Assembly (NCBI GenBank): GCA_030142905.1
Contig: JASJOG010000168.1
Location: forward strand, 587,501 to 651,500
Direction: 5' to 3'
Length of the DNA stretch: 64,000 nt
Source of the DNA: Heliopora coerulea
Lineage: Eukaryota > Cnidaria > Anthozoa > Scleralcyonacea > Helioporidae
The position numbers and the translations under genes were made by a program. Below the pieces are notes generated by a model that worked only from the letters and a program-made list of their open reading frames with translations, searched no databases and had not been told where the DNA came from. Of this stretch, positions 1 to 11,232 are shown one piece after another (positions within the stretch are counted from its first letter, which is position 1; each line of letters starts with the position of its first letter).

Positions 1-9
1 GTGTTTTAG

Positions 10-1285
10 TTCCGCCAATGTACCAAGTTTTCGGGCCTGCTGTTCACTGTTGGCTTCCCTCAGCGGTTACCAATACACGCGAAAAGCGTGGCGCAAAGAA
101 ACGTTCGAACTTTTTTTCGAAGCGAGCTTTTTTCAAATGGACACTGAGTGCATCGGAAACTGGCGTACCATCATCGACAATCTGTTCACTCAGGACCAGG
201 CTTCCTTTCGAGAGCTCATGGCGCGCGCCACCGTCACTCCAAGCACAGCGATCAGCTTTTTCGGAAATCATGAACAGGTAAGGAAAGAGATTGAAAGTTT
301 TGCGGTTTGTAAACGATATTTGATAGAAAAAAATATAAATTTCTTTGTAAAAGGGAGACTAAAGTGAAAAGTGATATTTTGTTAAAATATCCTTTGTGTT
401 TAATATTGCTTTCTGTTCTCCTAATGAATTATTTGCGAAATTTTGAATGGAGAAATAACCGAATTTCTGGTCTTTCTTCAGGAAATGCAGCAACGAGCCC
501 TCATGCTCAAACGCCTCTCGTTTGCAGTGTTTAGTAGTGAGCCGGATCAATACCAGTCCTCTTTGCCGGAAATGCAAGAACGTCTCGCTGAGTGCCTGCG
601 CATGCCTCAAGTCCCAGTTCTCCACGAGCAGGTCTTCCTTTTCTTTCGGGTGTTGCTTGTGCGCATGTCTGACAACATGACGTCGATTTGGCCAATGATC
701 ATCTCCGAAATGATCCACGTGTTCTTGTTGATGGAAAGCGACCTGCTGCAGTCGGATACACCATCACGTGACCAGCAAATATTCTACTCGGAGACGGTAC
801 TCGGAGCCAGCGGTTACGTTAATTACAGTCAAGAGAAGTGGCTCGGTTTGTATTTGTCAGTGTGTAAGCTCCTTGACATGGCGCTGTGTCTGCCCCCGGA
901 ACAGTTACCCCAGTTTCAAATGTACCGATGGGCTTTCGAAGGTTCGGCCAGTAAAAAACCGGACTCCGATCATGTGACAAACATCAGTACAGTGTTCACG
1001 CCTTATGTGAAACGAATCACGAAACTTCTTAAAAAGCGAAAGAACATTTATGTCTCGCGTAAAGCGCTCGAGTGTCACGCAGGACGGCCACTCCTGACGA
1101 TGTATCAACTTGAGTCAATCGACGAGCTCTTGCCGTTTCTTCGACTTCTCTCAAGTGACAGCAGGCTCATGCTAGACCTGCGCAGTGGCGAGAAGCACAG
1201 AGTGCGCAAGGCCAAGGTCACCACTTCCAGGAATTTTATCGAGAGACTTATAGAAAGAGACTTTCTTGAACCGTTGAAGGAATGA
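10..1285 (+). CDS. DOP1: DOP1 (DOPEY) protein, C-terminal exons, partial
   Basis: DOP1 proteins act with MON2 in endosome-to-Golgi membrane traffic. Two exons are visible: about 10-277 (the acceptor at the window edge is tentative; the frame is also open to base 2) and 482-1285, stop TGA at 1283. The join is phase 0, CAG|gtaagg to tcttcag|GAA. It gives ...FGNHEQ-EMQQRALMLKRL, which lines up with vertebrate DOPEY1/2, as do QMDTECIGNW, DQYQSSLPEMQERLAECLR and LPQFQMYRWAF. The product is an alpha-helical, leucine-rich C-terminal region of about 357 residues. The upstream three quarters or more of the gene lies outside the window. The family is clear from memory of the conserved blocks, but cnidarian orthology between DOP1A and DOP1B cannot be assigned because that split is vertebrate-specific. 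Confidence 0.9.
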
Positions 1286-2439
1286 GGGATTGAACACGGT
1301 TAGGCTTTTGTAAAGTCACTCGAGGAATTAGAAAGGGTATCGAGTAGGGGTGGTCGGAAGAAGGAACATCGTTGAGCCTGGGAACAAATGAGGAATTGGG
1401 TTTGACGGGAAGACTTGGAATAACAAGATAAAATTGATAGAGCCCCTGAAGAATGACAGATCGGACTTGGTTACGTAAAAACAGTCGAAAAAAACGCATA
1501 CGAAATTGAGACTACTTTGAAACTGGGAAAGATGGGCAGGTTGAGTTTTGTTAACAATGAATCATATATGCCCAGCCTCAGTTTCATTCTTTTGAATCCC
1601 ATTCAGTTTTACTCTTTGCTCTGAGCTATTGCCAGTTTCGAATGGACTTCAAAAGAAATTGAAACTGTGCGTCTAAAGTCATACACTGTGGTATTTATGT
1701 AATTGATCCAAATAACCAGGTAATGGAGGTTTACAAGGGCCTCAGGTGAGGAACTATGAGAAATTGAACGTGGTCTGAGTTGCGTCAGGGCAATATCCCG
1801 AAACATTAGTGTGGATAGAGAGTCATCCAGCAGGTAGCGCTCTCAGCATCAAATGAAACTTCGGTGGTTCAAAGCGCGGAGGGTGCTGTTCATGCGTTGG
1901 GAATTGTTCTCAGCATAAGCTGCCCGGGCTTTGAACCAGAGGACCCGAGATTACCTAATGACATGTGCATTTCTTTGAAAGGATGTTTTCCACTTCAGCG
2001 TAGCGTACCGAAATGTAATGGAATGTACCGATCAGCATGCGCATTCCGCGAATAATGCAGTGATGTCGACAACTGCGCATGCTCGGAGATACGCGCTGCC
2101 ATGTTTGGGTGCGGCACGGCTGAAGCGGGGAAACAGGCTTGATTCGCCTGTTACATCGGTTTATTGACTCTATTTAAATATTTTTATTTATTAAAACTAT
2201 GTATGCGATATACGGCATACCTGGCTTGAACTGTTCGTTAAATATAAACCGTAAGGTGATAACGCAATTGAAAAAATTATAAATTCCTGGACACGACTAC
2301 AATTATGAAGAATTTTGATGTGAAATATGTAAAAAGCTTGGTAACGCGACTTAAAACGACTTATGCAGTGATGAACCGTTGCTCGAACATACTTTAGCGA
2401 TAACAATAAAACCACTTAAAAGATCTGACCGGTGATGAA
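1286..2439. other. Non-coding stretch after DOP1
   Basis: This holds the presumed DOP1 3' UTR and intergenic DNA. All open frames are short and have no recognisable protein similarity. The 2160-2420 part is AT-rich. Confidence 0.5.
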
Positions 2440-2812
2440 ATTTTCAGGGATTTTTATACCCTACTTTGGAGGTGTTTATATGGAGAGGCGAGCCAGCCCT
2501 CTTCGAAGGGCTAGCCCTACTGAGAGGGCTGAATTTCACTTCGCTTCTGCACGGGAATCTTCTGGCGCTTCTAGCACGGCTGGACCTCGCACACATGCGT
2601 TAAAGGAGGGCCAGCCCTTCTGAGTGCGTTTACATGGAAAATTTCCAGCCCTCCTAGGCGAGATCACAGGTAGTCAATAGCGAGATGTCGCTTACGAGGG
2701 ATGGCCCTCCTCTCATGTAAACGAAAACAAATTCTACAAAGGATTTGACAGGGAGGTGAGATCTCGGCAAAAAGGGCCAGCTCGTTTCCATACATACACC
2801 ACCTTTGAACAC
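2440..2812. repeat. Probable MITE-like element with imperfect inverted ends
   Basis: The left end (AGGTGTTTATATGG.. followed by CGAGCCAGCC) is mirrored on the opposite strand at the right end (AGGTGGTGTATGTATGG.. followed by CGAGCTGGCC). Inside are several copies of the motif CCAGCCCT/AGGGCTAG in both orientations. It has no coding capacity. No target-site duplication could be fixed with certainty. Confidence 0.4.
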
Positions 2813-3261
2813 TTGTAAAGTGGAGATGAATGTATCCTGTATTTAAAGTCCATAACAAAGAACCTTTCACGCTTTACTAATTATGTTTAGATGGCCGTCA
2901 CACATGACTGGAAGATGGTCACATTCCTTTCTGCTTCTCTGAACAGGCTAAATCTATTTTTATCTTGTTAAACGCTCCAACTGTCCTGGTAACATGTATG
3001 ATGTTTGCCTATCAGTTATCCTTCCAACCGTCTTTGCCTTCCTAATCCTTTGTATCCCAGTGGGAAGGGAAGGGAAGTACTTAGGGACTTCCCTCAAAGA
3101 TTAGGCGATGAAACTGTTTATTGTACTGACTCCACCATGAGGTCTGCATCCGCACAGACAAAATTTCAACTTCGAAGCGATTCAATGTCACGTAGCCGTG
3201 GAGCATTGGCAAGAGCACTGGGGTCGAGATTGATCACCTTTAAACAACGCATATAGAAACC
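2813..3261. other. Upstream region of RDH-like gene 1
   Basis: No gene was recognised here. It ends in the start context GAAACCATGG of the first dehydrogenase gene. A small imperfect GGGAAGGGAAGGGAAG tract lies near 3061-3076. Confidence 0.4.
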
Positions 3262-4230
3262 ATGGGCCGTGCTATTTTTATAGCTCTTGTTATCTCGGCT
3301 CTTGCTATCATCTATCAGTTGATTAAAACTTATGTTCCCATTGAAGAGTGCACAAGCAAAGCAAGAATGGATGGCAAGACAGTTATCATAACTGGAGCGA
3401 ACACTGGAATTGGGAAAGAAACCGCTTTGGATATGGCCAAGAGAGGAGCGAGAGTTATCATGGCATGTCGAGACCTGAAGAAAGGTGAAGCGGCTTTGAA
3501 GGATATCGTTGAAAGAACTGGCAACTCAAACGTCCTGTTGAAACACCTCGACCTGGCTTCATTAAAGTCCGTTCGTAAATTTGCCAAAGATATCAACATG
3601 AACGAGCCAGAACTTCATGTACTGATAAATAACGCTGGGCTTGGCGGTGTACCTGAACTGATGAAGACCGAAGATGGCTTTGAGTTGACAATGGGAGTGA
3701 ACCATTTGGGACACTTCCTACTAACAAACCTTCTGCTCGATTTGTTAAAAAAATCGTCACCCTCAAGGATTATTGTTGTGTCTTCTGACACTCATGGACG
3801 GTGGACAAAGGAGATGAAATTCGATAACGTAAACAGCGAGAGGTTTTACGACAGATATGACTCTTACAGTCAAAGTAAACTGGCCAATATCCTGTTTGCA
3901 AGAGAGCTGGCCAAGCGGTTGAACGGTTCTGGAGTGACAGCCAATTCTCTTCATCCTGGACTGATTATGACGGAGATCTTCAGGTATTTCGGCTTCATGC
4001 ATATGACATTTTATTGGAGGCCTTGGGCGATCGTGCTTGGCAAGACCATTGAACAAGGCGCTCAAACCACCATCCATTTAGCAGTCTCAAAAGACGTCGA
4101 AGGTGTTACTGGGTTGTATTTTGATAACTGCAAACCCATAGAACCTTCGAAAGCAGCCCAAAGTGACGAAGCCGCCGTCAAATTGTGGCAATTGAGCGCT
4201 GATCTTGTAGGATTGCAGTCAACCGTTTAA
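3262..4230 (+). CDS. RDH13/14-like short-chain dehydrogenase, copy 1
   Basis: Intronless, 322 aa. Residues 3-22 form a hydrophobic signal-anchor, followed by the SDR fold. The cofactor motif TGANTGIG is at 44-51, NNAG at 123-126, the catalytic Ser in VVSSDTH at 174/175, and YSQSK gives the catalytic Tyr202 and Lys206. RDH11-14 relatives are membrane-bound NADP(H)-dependent retinol/retinal oxidoreductases, some also acting on lipid aldehydes. The substrate here is not known. The start is chosen because GAAACCATGG is a good initiation context shared with other copies and the ORF gives the full anchor. It is the first of six plus-strand paralogs. Its C-terminus ends DLVGLQSTV, slightly unlike the DLVGLDSTI of other copies. 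Lack of introns suggests an old retrocopy origin expanded by tandem duplication (inference). Confidence 0.92.
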   Translation: MGRAIFIALVISALAIIYQLIKTYVPIEECTSKARMDGKTVIITGANTGIGKETALDMAKRGARVIMACRDLKKGEAALKDIVERTGNSNVLLKHLDLASLKSVRKFAKDINMNEPELHVLINNAGLGGVPELMKTEDGFELTMGVNHLGHFLLTNLLLDLLKKSSPSRIIVVSSDTHGRWTKEMKFDNVNSERFYDRYDSYSQSKLANILFARELAKRLNGSGVTANSLHPGLIMTEIFRYFGFMHMTFYWRPWAIVLGKTIEQGAQTTIHLAVSKDVEGVTGLYFDNCKPIEPSKAAQSDEAAVKLWQLSADLVGLQSTV

Positions 4231-4459
4231 GCAAGGTCGGCATTCGAACGTAACCAGTGAAACCAGCTAACCGTGTGGAGACTTGGACTGGAAAACTAAA
4301 AATATTTAACTGATATCCTTTCAACAACAACAACAACAACAATACAATTTATTTAAACACGGTAAAAATCTTCAGTAATTACAAGCAAATAATATAAAAT
4401 TAACAAAATAACCTAAAGTGTCTAATACTGGTTTACAAGATTGCCGTGTGGGAGTCGGT

Positions 4460-6130
4460 TTAAGTTTCTAAATACTCGTCTATTGCTTTCATAAATTGCG
4501 AAATCGATTGAAGCTTTCGTATGTTTTGAGGGAGACTATTCCACAATAGTGCTCCACTATAACAAAAGCTTCGTTTTAAGTAATTTATTCGCGGCTTGGG
4601 CAAGTTTAATCTCATTTCAGAATTTCGTATATTATAGCCCAAACCACAAACAGAAAAATATTCTTGTAGATAAGTGGGCATGTTTCCATTTATTATCTTA
4701 AAAACTAATTTAGCCCTGTGTTTATTCCTTCTTAAGGAAAGATTATCTAAACACAGGGTATCTAAAAGTATGCCTGCACTGGTATTATAATTAGTTCTCA
4801 GGATGACCCTTGCTGCTCGGTTCTGGAGTTTCTGTAATTTACAACTAAGTGTTTCACCGAGACCATCCCAGACCGAGCAACAATAGTCGAAATGAGGTTG
4901 AATTAATGCTCGATAGATTTGGACCGCTGTGTCAGTTGTTATAAGCGGTCTTATGCGTTTTAGAGCGCCAATAGCAGAAGCAATTTTTTTAGATATTTTG
5001 TCAATATGAACTGCCCAGGTAAGATGTTGGTCAATATATACCCCTAAGGCCTTAACTGAATCAACCCTATTAATCTCATAATCATTGATTTTTATGACTG
5101 GCTCATCACTTACAGTTGTCATTTTTTGCCGAGATCCGATTGTCATAAACTCAGTTTTAGCAATATTTAAGCTCAGCTTATTTGCAATAAGCCAGCTGTT
5201 GAGACTTTTTAATTCAGAGTTAATGACATTTTGGAGTTTGTCAACTGACTTTGCCGCATAACTGACATTTGTATCATCTGCGAACATTCTTGGCCTTGAA
5301 TAATTAAGGCAGTTTGGGAGATTATTAATATAAACAAGAAACAATAATGGTTTCAAGTTGCTACCTTGAGGAACGCCGCAGGTGACTGGAACGGAACCCG
5401 ACAACTGATCATTAACCCAACATTTCTGAGTTCTATTGGCGAGATATGATTCAAACCATCTCAAACTGTTGTGGTCAATTCCGTAATTTTTAAGTTTTTT
5501 TAAGATAATTTGATGATCAATTGTGTCGAATGCCTTCTTTAAGTCAATAAAGACAACTCCATTAACTAGACCATTATCAATATTTACAGACCAGCTATTT
5601 GTAGCTTCAAGTAATGCTGTTAAAGTACTATGAAAAGATCGAAAACCAGATTGACAAGGAGTCAATAAATTGTTGGTATTTAAATATTGATACAGCTGAG
5701 CAAATATAATTTTCTCAAAAATTTTTGCGACAAACGGAATAACGGATATTGGCCGGTAATTGCTTGGGTTACTTTTAACACCATTCTTAAATACTGGTGA
5801 TACCCTACTCTGCTTCCATTCACACGGGAATATTCCTGTTCGAATAGATGTAGCAAATATTACCGTCAAGGAAGGCGCAACCACGTCAGCCGCTATTTTT
5901 AATAATTTACTTGGTAATTTATCTAATCCTTCAGATTTCTTTTCATCATTTGTACGCAACATTTGACGAAGTATATCAATAGTAGGAGTTTGCAGCGAGA
6001 ATGTTTTATCTGCACGTGTAAGATAATGTTCAGGGCTATGCTCGGGCGAAGCTATTTCAGCAGCAAGATCTTTCCCAACATTAGAGAAGTAGTTGTTAAA
6101 TCCTTCGGCTATCTCGCTGGGTGAAGTCAA
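4460..6130 (-). pseudogene. LINE ORF2, reverse transcriptase part
   Basis: An open segment of 556 aa. The RT palm motifs are visible: NYRPISVIPF, QSGFRSFHST, VFIDLKKAFDTIDH with the first catalytic Asp, GVPQGSNLKPLLF (consensus GVPQGSILGPLLF, so the Gly is replaced by Lys) and FADD with the two catalytic Asp. The C-terminal block LLWNSLPQNIRKLQS is typical of CR1/L2/Jockey-type elements. The frame differs from the endonuclease segment upstream, and the shift lies near 6120-6130. The FADD box itself is intact. Confidence 0.93.
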
Positions 6131-7409
6131 TTCTTGCTCCCCCTACAACAATTTTTGAAATTCTTTTCGACTTGTTAGGATTTCTAGAGCTCAATTCATT
6201 TACTATTTTCCAAGTTTTCTTCATATTTCCTTTGTTTAATTCAAGGTTTTTTGTAAAGTAATCACGCTTGGTTATTTTAATTTCATTATTAATCTTATTT
6301 CGTAACTGCCTGTATTGATGCCAAACTTGGGAATCCTCTGATGAAATAGCTTTCCTTTTCAAGTAGTCCCTATTAAATATCTGTTGCCTTAATTCATTTG
6401 TAATCCACGGGGATTTCTTATTTTTAATTCGCCTCGATTTAAGTGGCGCATGTTGATTAATTGTTTCCATTAATAATTTTTTCCATACATTCCACATCTC
6501 ATTTGGGTCTTCGGAACAGTAGACATTATCCCACTGTTTTTGCTCTAAGTCACTCAAGCAATTTGTTTTATTAAAGTTTTTCATTGTCCTAATATGTATT
6601 GTTCTAAGGCCTTCTCGTACATAATGAGCTTTACGAATCATGTAGACTAATGAATGATCGCTAATTGATAAAGGTATAACGCCTGATTTTACAATATTGG
6701 AAGGCGTATTTGTAAGACATAGATCAATCAGGGTACTGGATCTAGCAGTAACTCGGGTCGGTTGTTGTATTAACTGTTCTACGCCATAAATGTCCAATAC
6801 CTCTATTATTTTTACCCTGTTTGGAGACCTAGCTGTCGGTGTAAAATCCACATTTATATCCCGCAACAGGTAGTAATCCAAATTTTCAGCGTCCATTAAG
6901 CCGATCATTTGTTCAAAGTCTAAGAAATGAGTCACAGGGGAATCAGGAGGCCTGTACCAAGTACTCACCAAGATAGACCTAGATCGCGGCTTTTTGATCT
7001 CGACAATCAAACTTTCGAGGTTTTCGGATTGTAAATCATCACGTATGTTATAATTTAAATTCGATCGAATATACATACAAATTCCCCCTCCATGTCGACC
7101 ATTCACTTCTCGGTCTCTTCTAACAATTTCGAAACCTGGTAATCCGACCTCATGATTCCCGATTGTGGAGTCACACTTAGTTTCATTTATACATAATATG
7201 TCTATTTTGGTACTACTCATAAATATTCGTAATTCGTCAATATGTGGTAAGAGACTATTTATGTTTAAGCTAGCCATAACTAGACCACGCTGAAATGGTA
7301 TCTTATCAACATTATGTAAGCTATTTAAATCATTAGTTTCCTCCACGTTTACTGGCAAATCACTATTTACACTCATCTGCTCATCGACATTTTTTACAGA
7401 CTCCCACAT
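6096..7409 (-). pseudogene. LINE ORF2, endonuclease part
   Basis: An open segment of 437 aa with an endonuclease/exonuclease/phosphatase fold. Visible motifs are MASLNINSL (motif I Asn), CINETK (catalytic Glu), GGGICMYIR, TWYRPP, and ISDHSLV (catalytic Asp-His). The usual GDFN box reads RDIN, so one conserved Gly is lost. It would nick target DNA to prime reverse transcription. The frame runs out at 6096, while the RT continues in another frame from about 6130. This is one indel in an originally continuous ORF2. Confidence 0.9.
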
Positions 7410-7418
7410 GGCATTACC

Positions 7419-9006
7419 CTAGTCTTTTCTATCATAAATGTATTTGGTGAAGTTACGCACCATCATGCTTGTTCCCACTTTATTCAAGTGGATTTTACTC
7501 TGATTGAGATGATCAAATGTAATATTAGTATGGTCAATAAATTTCCATTGCTTCTGTTGGCAAGATTGCTGGAGTACCGCGTTGACTTGATTTACTTTAT
7601 TTGTTAAAATCTTATCATCAGAACGAGTAATCAAGCCAGATATAGCTAGCTCTGTCACAGTTTTCGAGCGCTCAATTGATTCAGCTAACGAGATTATTTC
7701 ATGAGCACAGACAGTTGAACTCTCATGTCCTTTCAGGCTATTAGTACCCACATGCAAAATTAGCTTGTCAGGATTCTTTCGCAAATATTGGGTTAATATA
7801 ATCATGCATGTCAAAGGTAATACAACCAGGAAACGTTGATACTTGGACCCTTGTATCGGACTTCGACATTCTAAAACCATTTATATGTTTCACCATTGAA
7901 TCCCCAGCAATTATTACTCTTCTAGGCTTTATAGTATTATCCTCTTTACTATTTAATTCTTGATGCACTGTACCTTGATCTTTGGGTTTCTCAGGTACTT
8001 GAGAGACATCTTTTTCAACATCGGAGTTTGTCGACGTTTGGTTTTCAGATGTTTGCACGGTCTTCCGGGGTTTGCGTTTTCTAATTTTCTTACGCTTTGT
8101 TTCAACCCACGGATTTTCGCCATGGTCATTGTTGTTATAGTTAGTGCAATGGGAATTGTCCTCCTGAAGTATTCTGATCACTGTAGTTAAACTGGATTTC
8201 TCACTTTCAAGCTTACTTAGTTTTTTCTGAAGTTCATTTATTGTAGCGTTGGCTGTTGCTAAATCATATCTTACTCGATTTTTTTCAATTTGGCACGTAT
8301 CAGCGCATGTATCGTTCACTTCTTTGGCTTCAATTCGACTTTTGAGAAGCCTTATGTCGCCCTGAATATCCTTGACTTTTAAGACCAGCTCCCTACAACG
8401 ACACCGAGAACTCGAAGCAGAGTCATAATCACATTCTACAATCTCTGCTTCATCTTGGCATTGTGTACCACATTCTTTATATTTATGACCCATATTTGCA
8501 GCCAAATTTTCGACAGCTTCGTTGTTGGCCGCCAAAATGCCTTTGCCTTCGTCTTAGCTGCATTGTTCATCACCTAGCCCTTGGGCAGCAATTTTGGTAG
8601 CTAGCTGTTTCACTTTCTCACTTAGGCTTTGTACTTCGTCATCCTGAGTAATCACAAGCTTCTTACTTTTTCCTTACCACTTTATCGAGTAGTCTTTGCT
8701 TTTGAAAAGCTTCACTTCGCCGCCGGGTGACGACCATTTGCCTCGAAGGTCCAAATCGTTATGTACAAGCTCTTTTAAAGTTTCTAAACAGCTATTCCAA
8801 ACAAATTCTTTTCCAAGGCAAATAAGATTACCTTTCTTTAATGGTGTTGATGTCGATTGTGTGTTTTTTTTGTGTGAAATTGGAGGAATAGCACAATAAT
8901 CCTCAATAATCACAGGGCTGTCCAATATAGGTCCTGTCGCCATCTTGACCACTGGGACGGCCACGCTGGTGAAACCCACGGCCACGCTGGTTACCACAAT
9001 AGTCAA
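7419..9006 (-). pseudogene. LINE ORF1 with coiled coil and SGNH esterase-like domain, broken
   Basis: The same frame runs from 9006 through two in-frame stops (TAA at plus 8674-8676 and 8554-8556) to 7768, then shifts to the frame that is open from 7880 to 7419. The middle segment (8535-7768) has an acidic, Cys-containing coiled-coil stretch followed by a basic linker. The esterase-like signs are VIIAGDSMV (block I with Ser), then, after the frameshift near 7790, LHVGTNSL (block III Asn) and KIHLNKVG (block V His). ORF1 proteins with an esterase domain are known from CR1-type LINEs. The first segment (9006-8674) has no known domain that I can name. Confidence 0.8.
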
Positions 9007-9709
9007 TAGTCCTAAGATTCAGAATTATGCCGAATTATGCCGACCCTTAATTAAGCAATCGCAATAAATCTTATAGCAGTAATGACTGAGAATGCATATC
9101 GATAAATTACGCTCTCATTGTTATATATATGTACTTCTAATTTTGGAATTGAGTCGGAGTTGATTTTGCTCGTTCTTAGTTTTCCGGGCGATTTGAGCCA
9201 TCGAATTTTCGAGTCTCAATCTTTATCGAGCGTTCGAATCTTTGTCTTTACCGCATCTGAATTAAATAACCAGTGATGGTTTCTCCAACTGAATTTGCGT
9301 GGACATCAGCTTGCAGTCCGTTTCAGTGGACTGTGGCTTTTCAGTTCCGCTGGCCTCTCTCGCCCCTGATGGAATGAGCTGCTCCCCGCTGTGTCCCAGG
9401 TCATGTGGAAAATAAATGGTCTTCGAATGACGTTATCAATCTCGATAAATGTTGAGTATTGTGTATTTCATATTTCTTTATTTTTACATTCTTTATTTAC
9501 ATGCCTTCGTAGTCCTACCTTCTTCTCCAACCTAATATCAAGCACGCCTTAACGGGGGCATATCAACAGTTCATAGACGTCTTATGATTGGTTCTAATTT
9601 TATACGTCACAACATTGAGTTCTCAACTTACGATGCAGGAAGAGCAACACTAAAGTTTGCTGTTGTCTAAACCCTCACTGCAAGTAGGACTTGTGTCTAC
9701 GGAAGAAGC
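9007..9709. other. Upstream region of RDH-like copy 2
   Basis: Non-coding as far as I can see. It lies between the 5' end of the LINE and copy 2. The last 20 bases before copy 2 align with the end of the anchor-coding part of the other copies (see the finding on copy 2). Confidence 0.4.
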
Positions 9710-9730
9710 GTGCACACGCAAAGTATAAGA

Positions 9731-10594
9731 ATGGAAGGCAAGACGGTCGTCATAACTGGAGCAAATACAGGTATTGGGAAACAAACTGCTTTGGGATTGG
9801 CGAAGAGAGGTGCTCGTGTGATCATGGCGTGTCGGGATCTGGCGAAAGGCGAAGCAGCTTTGAACGATATTGCGGAAAAAACTGGCAGCACAAAACTCGT
9901 TTTGAAACAACTCGACCTTGCATCGTTGAGTTCCATTCGCAAATTCGCCGAAGACATCAACAACAGTGAGCCTGAACTTCATGTATTGATCAACAATGCT
10001 GGAGTTAGCTGTCCATCTCAACTAACCAAGACCGACGATGGCTTTGAAATGACAATGGGTATAAACCATTTGGGACACTTCTTGCTAACAAATTTGCTTC
10101 TTGAGTTATTGAAGAAATCGTCACCGTCAAGAATTGTTGTAGTGTCTTCTGTGGGCCATAAAACATGGACAAACGAGATGCAATTTGATAACATTAACAG
10201 CGAAAAGTTTTACGACAAACGGAATGCTTACGGCCAAAGCAAACTGGCCAATATCCTGTTTGCAAGAGAGCTTGCCAAGCGACTGGAAGGGACTGATGTG
10301 ACGGCGAATTCCCTTCATCCTGGACTTATTATGACCGAGATTTTCCGACATTTCAGTTCCTTGTTCGTGACATTTGTTTGGAGACCTTTGACCTTCATGT
10401 TTGGCAAGACCGTAGAACAAGGCGCTCAAACCACAATTTATTTAGCTTCCTCGGAAGAAGTAGAGGGTGTCAGTGGTTTGTACTTTGATAATTGTAAACC
10501 ACAAGAACCTTCGAGTGCAGCCCAAGACGACGAAGCAGCGAAAAAATTGTGGAAAATAAGTGCCGATCTTGTGGGATTGGATTCAACCATTTGA
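9731..10594 (+). CDS. RDH13/14-like short-chain dehydrogenase, copy 2 (no visible anchor)
   Basis: An ORF of 287 aa beginning at MEGKTVVITGANTGIG. It has all SDR elements: TGANTGIG, INNAG, VVSSVGH, YGQSK. The first ATG is at the position equivalent to residue 36 of copy 1, so the 35-residue signal-anchor is absent. The frame is open back to a TAA about 60 bases upstream (GTC TAA ACC), but with no ATG. Either the protein is soluble, or an upstream anchor exon is spliced in, or the copy is damaged; the sequence does not decide. The last 71 codons and the 3' flank are nearly identical to copy 3. AATAAA at 10954 is a plausible poly(A) signal. Confidence 0.82.
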   Translation: MEGKTVVITGANTGIGKQTALGLAKRGARVIMACRDLAKGEAALNDIAEKTGSTKLVLKQLDLASLSSIRKFAEDINNSEPELHVLINNAGVSCPSQLTKTDDGFEMTMGINHLGHFLLTNLLLELLKKSSPSRIVVVSSVGHKTWTNEMQFDNINSEKFYDKRNAYGQSKLANILFARELAKRLEGTDVTANSLHPGLIMTEIFRHFSSLFVTFVWRPLTFMFGKTVEQGAQTTIYLASSEEVEGVSGLYFDNCKPQEPSSAAQDDEAAKKLWKISADLVGLDSTI

Positions 10595-10953
10595 ACAACA
10601 TTAACCTGTGGAGCAGTAACACATCGAAAATGCGAGGGATATACATTAATAATTCACGAATAACAACAACAAAGTGTGAATATTTAATCAGTATATGTAA
10701 GAATTGTGGAAAATTATTTTGATTTACTTAAACTATGGATCATAAGTAAAACTGTTTGTATTTTCGCAGTAATGCTGAAATATTTGATACATCAGGAATA
10801 TCTTGGCGATACATTTGTCTCACATTTCGTCTGTCTCCCCCTCCTGTCCTCCCACATTCAAATTCCTGGATACCTGACCGACATTTATTGAATCCAAAGC
10901 AACCCCAAAGTATCTGGATGTAATATTTACACGCTGTTGTGCCATCGACTCAC

Positions 10954-10959
10954 AATAAA
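10954..10959 (+). promoter_or_regulatory. AATAAA polyadenylation signal, RDH copy 2
   Basis: A canonical hexamer about 360 bases after the stop codon of copy 2, followed by AT-rich sequence. Confidence 0.4.
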
Positions 10960-11106
10960 AATATATATTTTGTTTGCAATGTGAGAGCTAGTATTTGGAA
11001 ATACACCACAAACCCAGTCGAATATTTTCCTTCACTTTATGCAGCAAGCTCAATTCTAGTCATGTGAGCCCACGCTCTTCAATATGGTCACCTGTAAAAC
11101 TATACA

Positions 11107-11232
11107 GAAACTACACATGGACAAAACAAAGGTCGTTGCATTTTCGTAGATCTTTGTGTCCTATCCTCTTCCGTCATCTATCATTTCACCAGACTTTATG
11201 TTGCCTGAAAAGTATTTTTAAATAACTTTAAA
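11107..11232 (+). pseudogene. Relic of the membrane-anchor coding segment of RDH copy 3
   Basis: This stretch aligns codon for codon with the anchor of copy 4 (GRCISVAICV.. against GRCIFVDLCV.., then VIYQLIRIYV against VIYHFTRLYV), but the start codon reads AAA instead of ATG and a TGA replaces the Gly codon after the helix. The anchor can no longer be translated as part of copy 3. Confidence 0.8.

Larger units (their letters stand above)
4324..9006 (-). mobile_element. Degenerate CR1/L2-like non-LTR retrotransposon (LINE)
   Basis: A near full-length minus-strand LINE between RDH copies 1 and 2. In transcription order it carries ORF1 (9006 to about 7419: N-terminal region, coiled coil, SGNH/GDSL esterase-like domain), then ORF2 (7409 to 4460: apurinic-like endonuclease and reverse transcriptase). 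The 3' end runs into a (CAA)n tract on the plus strand at 4323-4342, i.e. (TTG)n on the element strand, a 3' microsatellite tail typical of CR1/L2-group elements. ORF1 is broken by two nonsense codons and a frameshift and ORF2 by a frameshift, so this copy is not autonomous. The family is inferred from architecture, not from a database match. Confidence 0.92.

Noticed and set aside
9710..9730. GTG-initiated extension of RDH copy 2
   Set aside because: GTG is not a normal start in animal nuclear genes. The first ATG is at 9731.
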